Shown here: positions 17,901 to 27,638 of the stretch, in pieces
Layout of the letters: the number at the start of each line of letters is the position of its first letter
Position numbering within the stretch: position 1 is the stretch's first letter
From: Bacteroidales bacterium UBA2939
GTDB taxonomy: Bacteria > Bacteroidota > Bacteroidia > Bacteroidales > P3
Assembly (NCBI GenBank): GCA_002349055.1
Contig: DECD01000013.1
Span: 1 to 60,174, forward strand
Direction: 5' to 3'
DNA: 60,174 nt
Position numbers and translations under genes: made by a program
The notes under the pieces: model-generated
The model's input: the letters and a program-made list of their open reading frames with translations, nothing else
Told to the model about the DNA's origin: nothing
The model's database searches: none

Positions 17901-19142
17901 GCTGTAAGCCTCGGCCATCTGCGCCATAAAGGCTTCCGAATAATCGGCACCGCTGTAACAGAATTTGAGAGAATACTGGCCATCCGTCTCGAAAAACTCC
18001 GCACCCAGTTTCCAACCGGGCGTGGGGCGACGGAGGTCGGTATAGGGGACAGACTCTTCGCCCAGATGCAGACCACGTTTGTCGGCCAGCACCGAGCCTT
18101 GGTAGACAAACATCACCTGGTTGTTCAGTCCCAGGTCGCGCACCGCGTCGGGATAGGCGTAGTATTGGTATTTCTGCGTCTGGTCGAGTTGGTCCTTCAT
18201 CATCTCCAGCATTTCAGCGACAGTAGTGTCGGCCGTGGTTTGCATGAAGACCGGAAGCGTGTGGACCATCATGGTGACGGTACCCATCGAGCGACGGTCG
18301 GAGCGGCCGAAATAAGCCGTGCAGTAGGAGGCTTTCTCCTCCGCGCTGTAGGTCGCCAGCAGTTGGGCGAAAGCCACCTGCGTGATGATGCTCTCTTTGG
18401 TGCCGAAACGTTTCTCTATCGCCAGAATCTCCTCCTTGGTGACCGAGAGGGGGTAATGTTTGTAGACGACAGCCCCCAAGCCCCCTAAAGGGGGTGTTTC
18501 TGCTCCCCCTTTAGGGGGTTGGGGGGCTGGGATGGGTAGCGAGTCGGTATCTGCTGCATCGCAGAAGTTTTTGGCGTACCAGTCACGGGCCTCGCCCATC
18601 AGGGTGTCGTCTTGACGCTGCTCCACTTCGGCCTGCGCGACAGCGGCACCGTCCATCATCTCGCCAGCGGGTTTCTTGCCGTTGTAGACACGCTCAATGT
18701 CGCGAATCAGGATGGCCACCGACAAACCGTCGGTCAACACATGGTGGGCGTCGAGATATAGATAACTCCTCTTTTCGTTTTGGTTTCTCACCACATAGAT
18801 TTCGGCCCGGTAGAGCCGCTCGCCGTGGATGTCCATCGTCTGTGCAAAAGTCTGCTGCACCTCGGCCCATTCGGACTCAGTTACCTCACGGATGGTGACA
18901 ATATCGCTTGGGGTTCCGTTTGGGGTTTCCAGTTCCGGACGACCCTCATCGTCGACAACCACGTGGCTGAACAGATAGGGATGGGCGCACAAGGCATCGA
19001 AAACCGCCTGCTGGAGCCGCGGGAGGTCGGCATCCTGTGGCAAATCAAAACGGACGGGATTCTGATAATTGTACTCGTCGGAAACCGACGACAAACAGGC
19101 ATAATACACCCCCAGTTGAGCTTGGCTAAGAGGAGATTTCAT
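11928..19142 (-). CDS. Two-module NRPS with terminal reductase (C-A-T-C-A-T-R)
   Basis: A 2404-residue nonribosomal peptide synthetase. Domains by residue: C1 about 1-430 (HHVLTDG near 133); A1 about 470-890 (YTSGTTGTPKG near 560, NGYGPTECT, VGRKDGQVKIRG near 795); T1 around 936 (YVGLSSISAIKL); C2 about 1005-1400 (HHLVCDG near 1124); A2 about 1450-1900 (YTSGSTGTPKG near 1579); T2 around 1954 (FFELGGTSL); and a thioester reductase about 2040-2404 (TGATGFLG NADPH site, NCAANVKHF, YMHSK). There is no thioesterase domain, so the dipeptidyl thioester should be released reductively as an aldehyde. Both A domains have the FD aspartate that binds the amino group; the pocket residues I can align look hydrophobic, but I do not call substrates. 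The A1 motif-2 to motif-3 region is about 40 residues shorter than in A2. Several linkers and loops are encoded by repeat arrays. Confidence 0.93.
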   Translation of the reverse strand: MKSPLSQAQLGVYYACLSSVSDEYNYQNPVRFDLPQDADLPRLQQAVFDALCAHPYLFSHVVVDDEGRPELETPNGTPSDIVTIREVTESEWAEVQQTFAQTMDIHGERLYRAEIYVVRNQNEKRSYLYLDAHHVLTDGLSVAILIRDIERVYNGKKPAGEMMDGAAVAQAEVEQRQDDTLMGEARDWYAKNFCDAADTDSLPIPAPQPPKGGAETPPLGGLGAVVYKHYPLSVTKEEILAIEKRFGTKESIITQVAFAQLLATYSAEEKASYCTAYFGRSDRRSMGTVTMMVHTLPVFMQTTADTTVAEMLEMMKDQLDQTQKYQYYAYPDAVRDLGLNNQVMFVYQGSVLADKRGLHLGEESVPYTDLRRPTPGWKLGAEFFETDGQYSLKFCYSGADYSEAFMAQMAEAYSMILRSMVTAEKVADIEYCTPEQLQWLDERNPEAPQAAEGTLVGCFKQQVAEHPDALCVVAGDTRLTYAEVDRLSDTIDPQYTVRCGEHVIGYTVPRNEQMFIVPLSIAKAGMTAMPLDGSYPAERLDFMRADAAKYEGGDAFILIYTSGTTGTPKGVMLSEKNILTFCKFHAQHIGLTPESRYASYAGYGFDAFLHDFWGCLCAGATVYVIGDDIRFDLEGIHDFILREGITHTFMTTQVATQLVQNYPDIPCLQQLGTGGEKLMSLDPPSYRLLNGYGPTECTVYVCSHWVENKEANIPVGSANDTAQLFVVNKYGKRVPWGAAGEMLVAGPQVGIGYLNQAEKTAASFVEWNGKRVYRTGDIVRYRCDGEIEFVGRKDGQVKIRGFRIELKEVESVIRQFPGIKDATVQAFDYPAGGKFIAAYVVSDEKIDIQALNAFVLDQKPPYMVPAVTMQIDAIPLNQNQKVNKRALPEPKNQNENQNEKEAAPLNVLEEQLVEMVANIVNNHDFGITTDLRYVGLSSISAIKLGTQVFKRYGVQLDTKLLLKGANIQTIENEILHSLLSGDLNDTKDFNDHKELNEAAPFPLSHAQTGVYFECMKNPASTLYNIPMRARFAKEIGEEMLREALLQVVDNHPQLFVHFETGETGVVQVADESLELKVESLELKESELDAFRAEFVRPFNLGKDLLCRFAIVRTEEALYLYCDMHHLVCDGASYDVFFNEICTLLGGGTIEPELCSYAQFVAEEQTAKDGKEYAAARDFFHSQLADVEGGTLLPSDMTNPFDGVIGQVYAPMDLDAAKQLAQRAEVTPAGVTLAAVFYSLSRFASLEDLCITTISNGRSNLKMANTMGMMVNTLALRCKIDERTVLEFVQETGEKFEQTLTHENYPFAQIAADYDLTAEILFAYQLGVISQYKVKDQAVMIENMELNVPKFKIAFYIAEVDGKPSVAIEYDNGRYSEALMQSLARSVSNVISAFAADMKASLRSVSLLDNDQVSLLDSFNETEVSYDDTQTIVSLFRRQARLTPDNMAVVYHEKRYTYAQVDDITERIATMLVAKGLGREDVVSILIPRCEWMPIAALGVLKAGCAYQPLDPSYPAERLNFMIQDAAAKMLIADESLCEMVNEYKGEVLLTKEIEKLELRNEKLPEIEPNNLFVLLYTSGSTGTPKGCQLEHGNLVAFCHWYQRRFGLKAEHRVSCYASYGFDCCMMDMYPALTCGACVYVIGDDIRLNLPEVNTYFETNHITHSFMTTQVGYQFATNFENHSLLHLITAGEKLASLVPPTHFKLHNGYGPTEGTILITEYEVDQELKDIPIGKPLDNNRLYIVDKEGNRLPQGALGELWISGPNVSRGYLNRPEKTSEVYIPNPFLKPNSQYGRVYRTGDIVRYLADGNIQFVGRKDSQVKIRGFRIELKEVESVIRQFPGIKDVTVQAFDYENGGKYITAYIVSDEKIEIKALNAFIGERKPSYMIPAATMQIEAIPLNQNQKVNRKALPAPVMRADDREYVEPANDLERQFCNIFSDILSMERIGATDNFFELGGTSLMVTRVIIEADKAGVHIAYGDIFANPTPRQLVKHLMGKSADLGASEDIDVEVSSFDYTDIDNLLQKNTLANYQLSNNNYQLGHVLLTGATGFLGIHVLRELIDSEAETITCLVRGKDQSDAERRLRNLLFYYFSRRFDDLFGTRLFVVNGDVTSDFTNAITQCHNNAINTVFNCAANVKHFSKGTDIEDVNIGGAKQCVDFCLATGAALVHVSTTSTGGIWIGDNERVPVLNEQSLYFGQKLGNQYMHSKFLADRLVLDAVAHKGLRAKIMRVGNLAARSSDGEFQVNFSTNSYMGRIKIFNMLGCCPYEQYDQPTEFSPIDETARAIVLLAHTPDQCTLFHPYNTHTRLLGDVLNGLRKIGTDLRFVETDEFAAIMQQASADPKKAPLLTGLLAYENIGGRIVPPSNEYTSQVLLRLGFRWTEPDSVYVGRMLTAISQLGFFDV
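12764..13058. repeat. Short in-frame arrays in the NRPS reductase region
   Basis: Two separate arrays: GCGTTATTG-type units at 12764-12797 (encoding TNAITQCHNNAIN) and TTGATAGTT/TTGAAAGTTGATAG units at 13025-13058 (encoding NYQLSNNNYQLG just before the reductase NADPH motif). Both fall in expected loops or linkers and keep the frame. Confidence 0.6.
15895..16476. repeat. In-frame arrays in C2 and the T1-C2 linker of the NRPS
   Basis: Three arrays: TTCAACTCTAAAC units at 15895-15932 (encoding ESLELKVESLELKES inside C2); TCGTTAAAG/TCTTTATGG units at 16153-16200 (encoding LNDTKDFNDHKELN in the T1-C2 linker); and GGTTCTCGTTCT units at 16446-16476 (encoding NQNENQNEKE after A1). The encoded peptides are polar repeats unlike the flanking domain sequence. 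Confidence 0.65.
18471..18528. repeat. Long palindromic repeat in frame in NRPS C1
   Basis: Arms of about 24 nt (AGCCCCCAAGCCCCCTAAAG and its near-exact reverse complement) separated by TGTTTCTGCT. It encodes PAPQPPKGGAETPPLGGLGA within the C1 domain near residues 206-225, between DSLPI and VVYKHYPLS. The position suggests an inserted surface loop. Confidence 0.8.
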
Positions 19143-19150
19143 AACAAAAA

Positions 19151-19456
19151 CTATTTCTCAATATCAAAAATATTTTCAAATCCGCTCATGCGGAAAATGT
19201 CGGCCACATCTTCGTTGAGATGGCTAACGCGGACGCTGCCGCCTTTGGCTTCGCTCTCGCGCTTGAGCTGCATGAAGAAACGCAAGCCGGCAGACGAGAT
19301 GTACTCCATCTCGCCGCAATCTATCACCAGCGCTTTGTCGGCAACGGCAAGCACTTTCTGCAATTCGTCTGCCTGCTCGGTAGTGGCGATGGTGTCAAGC
19401 TCACCGATGATTTTCACGATGGTTTCCTGCCCTTCAAGATGAATGTTTAGTTGCAT
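19151..19456 (-). CDS. STAS-domain anti-sigma factor antagonist (SpoIIAA-like)
   Basis: 101 residues forming a single STAS domain: beta strands around LNIHLEGQETIVKIIGELDT, then VIDCGEMEYISSAGLRFFMQ, in which the serine of SSAG is the usual phosphorylation site. Family members bind anti-sigma kinases and are switched by phosphorylation. It ends 8 bases before the NRPS start on the same strand and shares its promoter, so it is expressed with the NRPS. No partner kinase or PP2C phosphatase is in the window. The function in this setting is unknown; it could signal by protein contact or be a passenger. Confidence 0.88.
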   Translation of the reverse strand: MQLNIHLEGQETIVKIIGELDTIATTEQADELQKVLAVADKALVIDCGEMEYISSAGLRFFMQLKRESEAKGGSVRVSHLNEDVADIFRMSGFENIFDIEK

Positions 19457-19517
19457 AATTATATGTTTTATGATTGATATCTTGATTTGTCTGTCGTATA
19501 TATAGTGTTAGCGAGTG

Positions 19518-19525
19518 CAAAATTA
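19518..19525 (-). promoter_or_regulatory. Candidate -7 element for the STAS-NRPS operon
   Basis: TAATTTTG on the minus strand, 61 nt before the STAS start codon, matches TAnnTTTG. I see no TTTG at the usual upstream distance. It is divergent from, and about 42 bases from, the PPTase -7 element, so the two transcription units share a short regulatory region. Confidence 0.5.
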
Positions 19526-19566
19526 CGATTTTTTTTCAATTCTTTACACTTTTTTTATTTTTTTCG

Positions 19567-19574
19567 TATTTTTG
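19567..19574 (+). promoter_or_regulatory. Candidate -7 element for the PPTase gene, possibly leaderless
   Basis: TATTTTTG matches TAnnTTTG and ends 5 bases before the GTG start codon at 19580. Transcription starting 5-7 nt downstream of the element would begin at or next to the start codon. Confidence 0.5.
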
Positions 19575-19579
19575 CAGTC

Positions 19580-20146
19580 GTGATTTACCTCAACGACCAT
19601 ATCGACGAACTCGACATCGCGGAGGCTTTGCGGCAAGTGAGCCCCGAGCGCGCCGCCTATGCGCTGCGTTACCGGCGCGAACTCGACCGGCGCCTCTCGC
19701 TGGCGGTCTACCTCCTTCTCCAGCAGGCCCTCCGCGAAGAATATGGCATGCAGGAAGTCCCCCCGTTCGCCTACGGACCCAATGGGAAACCTTTTCTCAA
19801 AGACCACCCTGGGATTCATTTCAACCTCAGCCATTGCCCCCGTGCGGCGTTGTGCGTCGTCGCCGACCATACTGTCGGCTGCGACATCGAGGCCGTCCCC
19901 GAAGAACTCGACTTGGACCTCTGCCACCACTGTTTCAACGACAAAGAAGTCGCCGCCATCCTCGCCTCCGACTCCCCCACCCTCACCTTCACCACCCTCT
20001 GGACACAAAAAGAGGCTCTCCTGAAGCTCACCGGCGAAGGTCTGTCAGACGCCACCTCTCACCTCTCACCTCTCACCTTTCACCTTTCACCTCCACACAT
20101 CTCCCCTGATTGTTCTTATGTCTATACCGTCTGTTCCCCTGCCTGA
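19580..20146 (+). CDS. Sfp-type 4'-phosphopantetheinyl transferase
   Basis: Transfers phosphopantetheine from CoA to carrier-domain serines; here the likely targets are T1 and T2 of the divergent NRPS. 188 residues. Motifs: PNGKPFL near 70, FNLSHC near 83, GCDIEAV near 101 (Mg-binding Asp and Glu) and WTQKEALLKLTGEG near 142. I place the start at GTG 19580 (VIYLNDHIDEL); the open frame continues 31 codons upstream, but those are hydrophobic residues from an AT-rich spacer. The C-terminal tail after LSDA (SHLSPLTFHLSPPH) is encoded by a CACCTCT/CACCTTT array at 20053-20094. Confidence 0.88.
   Translation: MIYLNDHIDELDIAEALRQVSPERAAYALRYRRELDRRLSLAVYLLLQQALREEYGMQEVPPFAYGPNGKPFLKDHPGIHFNLSHCPRAALCVVADHTVGCDIEAVPEELDLDLCHHCFNDKEVAAILASDSPTLTFTTLWTQKEALLKLTGEGLSDATSHLSPLTFHLSPPHISPDCSYVYTVCSPA
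20053..20094. repeat. Tandem array in frame in the PPTase 3' end
   Basis: Six 7-nt units of CACCTCT or CACCTTT. They encode a Ser/His/Leu/Pro tail beyond the conserved domain. Confidence 0.7.
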
Positions 20147-20173
20147 TTCACTTTTACTTGATTGCTTGAGTTT

Positions 20174-20857
20174 TTAGCCTATGTTGCCGATGCCGACGTA
20201 GGTGGAGTTGGAGCATTGGCCAGGATAGATATAGCCGTTGAGATTGGGGAGGAAGGTAGGCTGGTCGACATTGGCCATCGCGAAGCCCCAAAGGTGGACT
20301 TCCTTGCCGCTCCAGTGGGCGGGGACATCGACAACAGCGGAGCCGTCGGAGCGTTTGGCAGATTTGTCGAAGACGCACTCGCGGGTGTCGGGGCAATAGA
20401 CAGTAACACAGATGAGGTCGTTGTCTGTGGCGGCGCCGATGAGGGTTCCGTCGAAGGGGATGACAATCCGGGACGGAGAGACAAACGAGGGAGTGCCGAA
20501 ATGCGGGGTGTGCATGCTGCCGCGGGCGAGGATGAGGTCGGGGTAGTCGACGGAGACGCTGTCGGGGGTGCTGGCATGGAAGAAGTGATAGTTGTCGTGG
20601 GTAAAGAGGGCGCGAGGGATGTTTTGCTCCTGGTCGGCCGCGTAGGCATAGCCATGATTGATGGCGGCGGAGAGGATGGCGGCGAGCTGTGCCACGGTTT
20701 TGAAGATGGCTCGGTTGAGCTGCTGCTTGGGGGTGTTTGCATCGCGGACGAAAGGGTTGTACGCCCGGTAGACGTTGCGGCCTTTCCATAAAGAGGCTAT
20801 GATAGGGCCGAGTTTTCCGATTTGGGTTCCCATGAACCCGCCTGAATTTTTACTCAT
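20174..20857 (-). CDS. DUF6266 family protein
   Basis: 227 residues starting MSKNSGGFMGTQIGKLGPIIASLWKGRNVYRAYNPF. This matches DUF6266, a Bacteroidetes family of unknown function that usually begins with a Gly-rich K-x-G-x-V-G-W-like segment and then RPL/NPFVRDANTPKQQ. The C-terminal half (VYCPDTRECVF, HLWGFAMANVD) also aligns with the second DUF6266 at 34783 (AYCPEMEEGVL, HFYGFAVDEKG). No signal peptide. A -7-like TATTTTTG lies at 21012-21019 on the same strand, 155 nt upstream, beyond two sets of tandem repeats. Confidence 0.75.
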   Translation of the reverse strand: MSKNSGGFMGTQIGKLGPIIASLWKGRNVYRAYNPFVRDANTPKQQLNRAIFKTVAQLAAILSAAINHGYAYAADQEQNIPRALFTHDNYHFFHASTPDSVSVDYPDLILARGSMHTPHFGTPSFVSPSRIVIPFDGTLIGAATDNDLICVTVYCPDTRECVFDKSAKRSDGSAVVDVPAHWSGKEVHLWGFAMANVDQPTFLPNLNGYIYPGQCSNSTYVGIGNIG

Positions 20858-21192
20858 AGTTTTGAATGGTTGATTATTTGAATAATTGATTGTTTATCGT
20901 TTGAATGGTTGATTATTTGAGTTCTGGTAGCAGTCAAGTAGCACTCAAGTAGCAGTCAAGTAGCACTCTACTCGCACTATCATTCGCTAATCAACGGTGC
21001 CAACGACGATGCAAAAATACAACCGTGGGAGTGCGGTCTACGAATGGAGATGAAATTTTTTCATTGTGTGGTTTCCTCCACAGTTCGCTCCACTAAGGTC
21101 GCGCTCTGCGTTGCAGCGTTGCAACATTTTTGTGCCTATCCACACGGAAAATATTGACTTTCACCACCATAAAATCTCGACGACCTTCACTG

Positions 21193-21255
21193 AGGAGGTT
21201 GACTCTTTTCCTAAGAAGGTTGACTGTTTTCCTGAAAAGGTTGACAGCCGTAAAG
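21193..21255. repeat. Three 21-bp tandem units upstream of nifJ
   Basis: Units begin AGGAGGTTGAC, AGAAGGTTGAC and AAAAGGTTGAC, with TCTTTTCCT or TGTTTTCCT between. They end 34 bases before the nifJ -33 element, so they could be an operator or just a slippage array. Confidence 0.65.
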
Positions 21256-21288
21256 ATACGCTTTTTCTTCTCTTGGTGGAAAATTAAT

Positions 21289-21319
21289 TTTGTCATATCA
21301 GCAAAGTTTCTTATATTTG
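21289..21319 (+). promoter_or_regulatory. nifJ promoter
   Basis: TTTG (21289-21292), 19-nt spacer, TATATTTG (21312-21319): an exact fit to the Bacteroidetes sigma-70 consensus. The predicted leader is about 55 nt, purine-rich, and ends at ATG 21381. Confidence 0.8.
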
Positions 21320-21380
21320 TACCCTCATAACAAAAACGAAAACAAAAATAAATAATTAATCCTTAAACGTTTAAGCAATT

Positions 21381-24914
<3,534 letters not shown>

Positions 24915-24987
24915 TAGTTTTGCATTTCTTCGAGCGCTGCCAAAGGCTGTGAACACCGCTGAAATAAAATCAAATGCAGTGAACAAC

Positions 24988-25032
24988 GCCAAACTGCGCT
25001 ACGAGGGTTATAAGAAACTCTCGGAGATGTAA
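24988..25032 (+). repeat. nifJ tail copy B
   Basis: Encodes AKLRYEGYKKLSEM and stop with host-like codons (CTG CGC TAC GAG). It lies 73 bases after the nifJ stop, in an open stretch without a start codon (VNTAEIKSNAVNN precedes it). It is followed by a strong hairpin at 25056-25087. Confidence 0.85.
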
Positions 25033-25055
25033 ACCGAGTGTAACACTCTAAATGC

Positions 25056-25087
25056 AGCGAGGCCCCGCCGAATGGCGGGGCCTCGCT
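25056..25087 (+). terminator. Hairpin terminator after nifJ tail copy B
   Basis: Perfect 14-bp arms (AGCGAGGCCCCGCC) with loop GAAT. The U-tract is weak. Its position right after copy B suggests this was the original nifJ terminator. Confidence 0.65.
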
Positions 25088-25115
25088 CGTTAGTTACTAG
25101 CTGTCAAAGGTCGCA

Positions 25116-25592
25116 TCACCCCTCGTCCGGCCCCGGCGTTGGATCCGGCGTCGGTGTGTCCGATCCGCCCTCCTCGGTGGTTGGCTTCTTCTCCGTTGCT
25201 GGCAGGTAGGTCCAAGTCAGGTCGTCGGCCACCAGCGCGTTACGGCGCTGACCCTTGCGGCCCGTGCCCTCCATCTCGGGGCGAAACTGCACCTTCACAT
25301 TAGTAATCTGTTCCTGCGAACAGTCCTCCTTCTTCTTCACGCCCGTCTTGGTGCACTGCACCGTCAGGTAGAACGTCCCGATGCCCTCCAGCTTCACCGT
25401 GTGCCCCTCGGCAAGGTAGCGCTGCATCACCGTCGGCAGCGACGTCAGCACCGCCATGATGTCCGTGTAGCTCACCGTACTCTCCTTCTCGATGTCCTTA
25501 GCCAGCCTCTTGCTGTTGTACTGGCTGACGCTCACCGAGCTGACCGTCCACAGACCTGTCAGCTTCGAAAATTTCTCTCTGTAAAATGCCAT
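25116..25592 (-). CDS. HU-like (HU-HIG) DNA-binding protein
   Basis: 158 residues. The first 120 are the Bacteroidetes HU-related fold: start MAFYREKFSKLTGLWT, then SKRLAKDIEKESTVSYTDIMAVLTSL and the arm region KLEGIGTFYLTVQ...VQFRPE. The C-terminus is an acidic Pro/Thr tail (TPTPDPTPGPDEG). Such proteins are often multicopy, with DNA-structuring roles. It is GC-rich, unlike the three genes upstream on the same strand. It lies inside the region bounded by nifJ tail copies B and C. Confidence 0.8.
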   Translation of the reverse strand: MAFYREKFSKLTGLWTVSSVSVSQYNSKRLAKDIEKESTVSYTDIMAVLTSLPTVMQRYLAEGHTVKLEGIGTFYLTVQCTKTGVKKKEDCSQEQITNVKVQFRPEMEGTGRKGQRRNALVADDLTWTYLPATEKKPTTEEGGSDTPTPDPTPGPDEG

Positions 25593-25651
25593 AATCCAAA
25601 AGTTTTAATTATTTGAAAATATGTCAATTAACCGTTATCGTTTTCGACCCC

Positions 25652-25720
25652 CGACCACACACGCACGTCTGGTGCGATCACACACGCACGGCTAGTCCGA
25701 CCACACACGCACGCGTGGTC
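25652..25720. repeat. Three perfect-length 23-bp tandem units
   Basis: Units at 25652, 25675 and 25698, each CGA(C/T)CACACACGCACG followed by 8 variable bases (TCTGGTG, GCTAGTC, CGTGGTC). They sit between the HU-like gene and the AT-rich genes. Too few units and no spacer structure for a CRISPR. Confidence 0.85.
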
Positions 25721-25726
25721 AGCAAA

Positions 25727-26302
25727 TCAACCAAGTAGATATTCCACATACACAATAGATGTATTACATTCTTTAAACAAAGGATAGATTTCTTGTATGT
25801 TGGGTGATTCTTCATCGGTTGCAATAGGACATCCTGAGCCTTTTACATTTCCTTTTCGGGAAATGACCTTTGAGTACCTATAAGCAGTCACATCGCTCTT
25901 TAGTATAGATGTTATTTGGGTGTTGTCTGGTATAATTGTTTGTTTGATGAGGTCTTTGTCTTCGTCTGCGATGCTGGAATCATTCAGAAGGCAATTGCAT
26001 AGTTCGACAAATTTTGTACATAGTAACTGCAAGTTATGTTCATGAATTATCGTTTCTTTCAATGTGGCGTCATTGAGATAATATTCTGCTGCATACAATA
26101 GTGCATCCTTATAACGGATTTCCAAACAATGTGACATTAGGTGCAATATCGGATTTTGAATAGTCTCGAACCTTTGTTTATAGTTCTCTACCACATACTG
26201 TACCATTGTGTAATACTCCGTGGCGATAGTAGCATCGTTGTTTGTTCGGTTGACGAGTGTTTGGTTTCTCCAACTTTCTAATATTGTTTTTTTATTACTC
26301 AT
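25727..26302 (-). CDS. Hypothetical protein of the AT-rich island
   Basis: 191 residues starting MSNKKTILESWRNQTLVNRT. Predominantly alpha-helical by residue pattern, no signal peptide and no recognised motif. Codon use is strongly AT-ending, unlike the flanking GC-rich genes. It follows the membrane protein at 26318 by 15 bases on the same strand, so it is probably the last gene of a three-gene operon. I cannot assign a function. Confidence 0.65.
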   Translation of the reverse strand: MSNKKTILESWRNQTLVNRTNNDATIATEYYTMVQYVVENYKQRFETIQNPILHLMSHCLEIRYKDALLYAAEYYLNDATLKETIIHEHNLQLLCTKFVELCNCLLNDSSIADEDKDLIKQTIIPDNTQITSILKSDVTAYRYSKVISRKGNVKGSGCPIATDEESPNIQEIYPLFKECNTSIVYVEYLLG

Positions 26303-26317
26303 GGTTGAATTGGTTGA

Positions 26318-27637
26318 TTAGTCATAAATATTATTAGCTTTGTTTACAACATGTACTCTACGTGAAAAATCCTTGAAATGAACCAATGGTTTATGATACC
26401 ATTTCCCAGCTAAAGCTTCGGAAATTAGATTACACGCCATCATGGTAATAAACCATAAAGCAATTATGATAAAACATGCAATATATAATTTTGAAAAGGC
26501 AATAAGTGCATCTACCAATGAAATGCCTTTAATAAACTCGGAGAGAGTTCCATCAGCAATTCTTTTGAATACCTTACCTTCAACTATACAAGCAATTATA
26601 AACCATATCACTGACCATATTGCTGACCATATTAAAGACATCTTTAGACCTTCTTTCCATTCCTCTTTTGATTTCCATTGGCATTTTCTCGCAAATGAGT
26701 TTTGATTATCAATGAACACTTGTTCTCTTGTCCATATAATGCCATCGGCAGTGTTTTGCCAATCCAAGCCTTCACTTGTACATAGCCATCTCCGAAAATT
26801 CCTATGCGAGCCTTTGCTTCTAACAAAATCTCGAATGCGAGGCAATCGTGTCAAACCACCTTCAATTGGGATATAACCGTCAGGAACTAGTATTTCTTCG
26901 TCACCGCACTCTAAAACACATTCACCTTCAGCAACCTTCTGATAGAAAAGTCTCACGTCTCTTATTTTACACCACGCACTATCATTATATCCGCAAATTA
27001 ACTTTTTCCCATTGTCAGTTTTAAAATGTTGGTCAACCCAATTTTTACACTCCTCCATCAACTGTAACTCCTCATTACTAGGACATTCCTCATCTTGTGG
27101 CTCATCAATATCGTAAGATGTGGTTCTATTCCATCCCAATATCCCCCGAATTGATCCTACCGCCACAGCCACAAGCACTACAACCATCCAAATAATCCCA
27201 AACCAAAACAGCCAGCCATTTAGAAATGAACTATAGTATAAATTGTCAAATTCGTAATGGACCAATTCATCATCATCGCTGCACTCAAATATCAATTTGC
27301 TATCAGTTAGTTTGATGATGGTATTTTCTGTACCATCAATATAGAAATGATCTTTGTCAGTATGATATTTGTATTTCTTGTGTTCTTCACCCTTGGAGTC
27401 TTTTGTGTAAATAAAAGCCTCTCCACCATCAAAGTCCAAGATATATAGATAGTCCTCAAGTTTCGTGGAATCTGGAATCCGCTCATCAAGATAATGACGC
27501 TTGTTATTTCTGACTTCATAACTAGCTTTAGCATCAAGTTCCCATGTGCCAGATTCGAGTTTCTTATTGTTATCTTTGCAAGAGCATAATGCCAATGCAC
27601 AAAACAATGATACTGCAATAATTCTAAATGCTTTCAT
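26318..27637 (-). CDS. Hypothetical lipoprotein with membrane segments, AT-rich island
   Basis: 439 residues. Starts MKAFRIIAVSLFCALALCSCKD, a lipoprotein signal with cysteines at 18 and 20. An extracytoplasmic part follows (residues 20-125, LESGTWELDAKASYEVRNNKRHY), then hydrophobic segments near 130-160 (WLFWFGIIWMVVVLVAVAVG), 335-355 and 380-410. A soluble stretch between them contains a W/C-rich region. ATG 27637 was chosen over an ATG 8 codons upstream because it begins a clean lipoprotein signal and sits 2 bases after the preceding stop. No known family recognised. Confidence 0.65.
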   Translation of the reverse strand: MKAFRIIAVSLFCALALCSCKDNNKKLESGTWELDAKASYEVRNNKRHYLDERIPDSTKLEDYLYILDFDGGEAFIYTKDSKGEEHKKYKYHTDKDHFYIDGTENTIIKLTDSKLIFECSDDDELVHYEFDNLYYSSFLNGWLFWFGIIWMVVVLVAVAVGSIRGILGWNRTTSYDIDEPQDEECPSNEELQLMEECKNWVDQHFKTDNGKKLICGYNDSAWCKIRDVRLFYQKVAEGECVLECGDEEILVPDGYIPIEGGLTRLPRIRDFVRSKGSHRNFRRWLCTSEGLDWQNTADGIIWTREQVFIDNQNSFARKCQWKSKEEWKEGLKMSLIWSAIWSVIWFIIACIVEGKVFKRIADGTLSEFIKGISLVDALIAFSKLYIACFIIIALWFITMMACNLISEALAGKWYHKPLVHFKDFSRRVHVVNKANNIYD

Positions 27638-27638
27638 T

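Larger units (their letters stand above)
20858..21380. other. 523-base spacer with three tandem repeats and the nifJ promoter
   Basis: No convincing gene. It contains two copies of TTTGAATGGTTGATTATTTG (20861-20880 and 20900-20919), four 11-bp units GTAGCA(G/C)TC(A/T)A at 20927-20970, a DUF6266 -7 element at 21012-21019, three 21-bp units (AAGGTTGAC core) at 21193-21255, and the nifJ promoter at 21289-21319. A 73-codon frame at 21066-21287 only reads through the repeats. Confidence 0.7.

Noticed and set aside
18471..18528. The GC-rich palindrome in NRPS C1 as a terminator splitting the gene
   Set aside because: The reading frame continues through it on the coding strand and there is no T-tract; it behaves as an in-frame insertion.
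21066..21287. A 73-codon frame upstream of nifJ
   Set aside because: It is built from the 21-bp tandem units and includes the nifJ -33 region nearby; the opposite strand is equally open.
25652..25720. Possible CRISPR-like array
   Set aside because: Three contiguous 23-bp units with no spacers and no cas genes; a simple tandem repeat.
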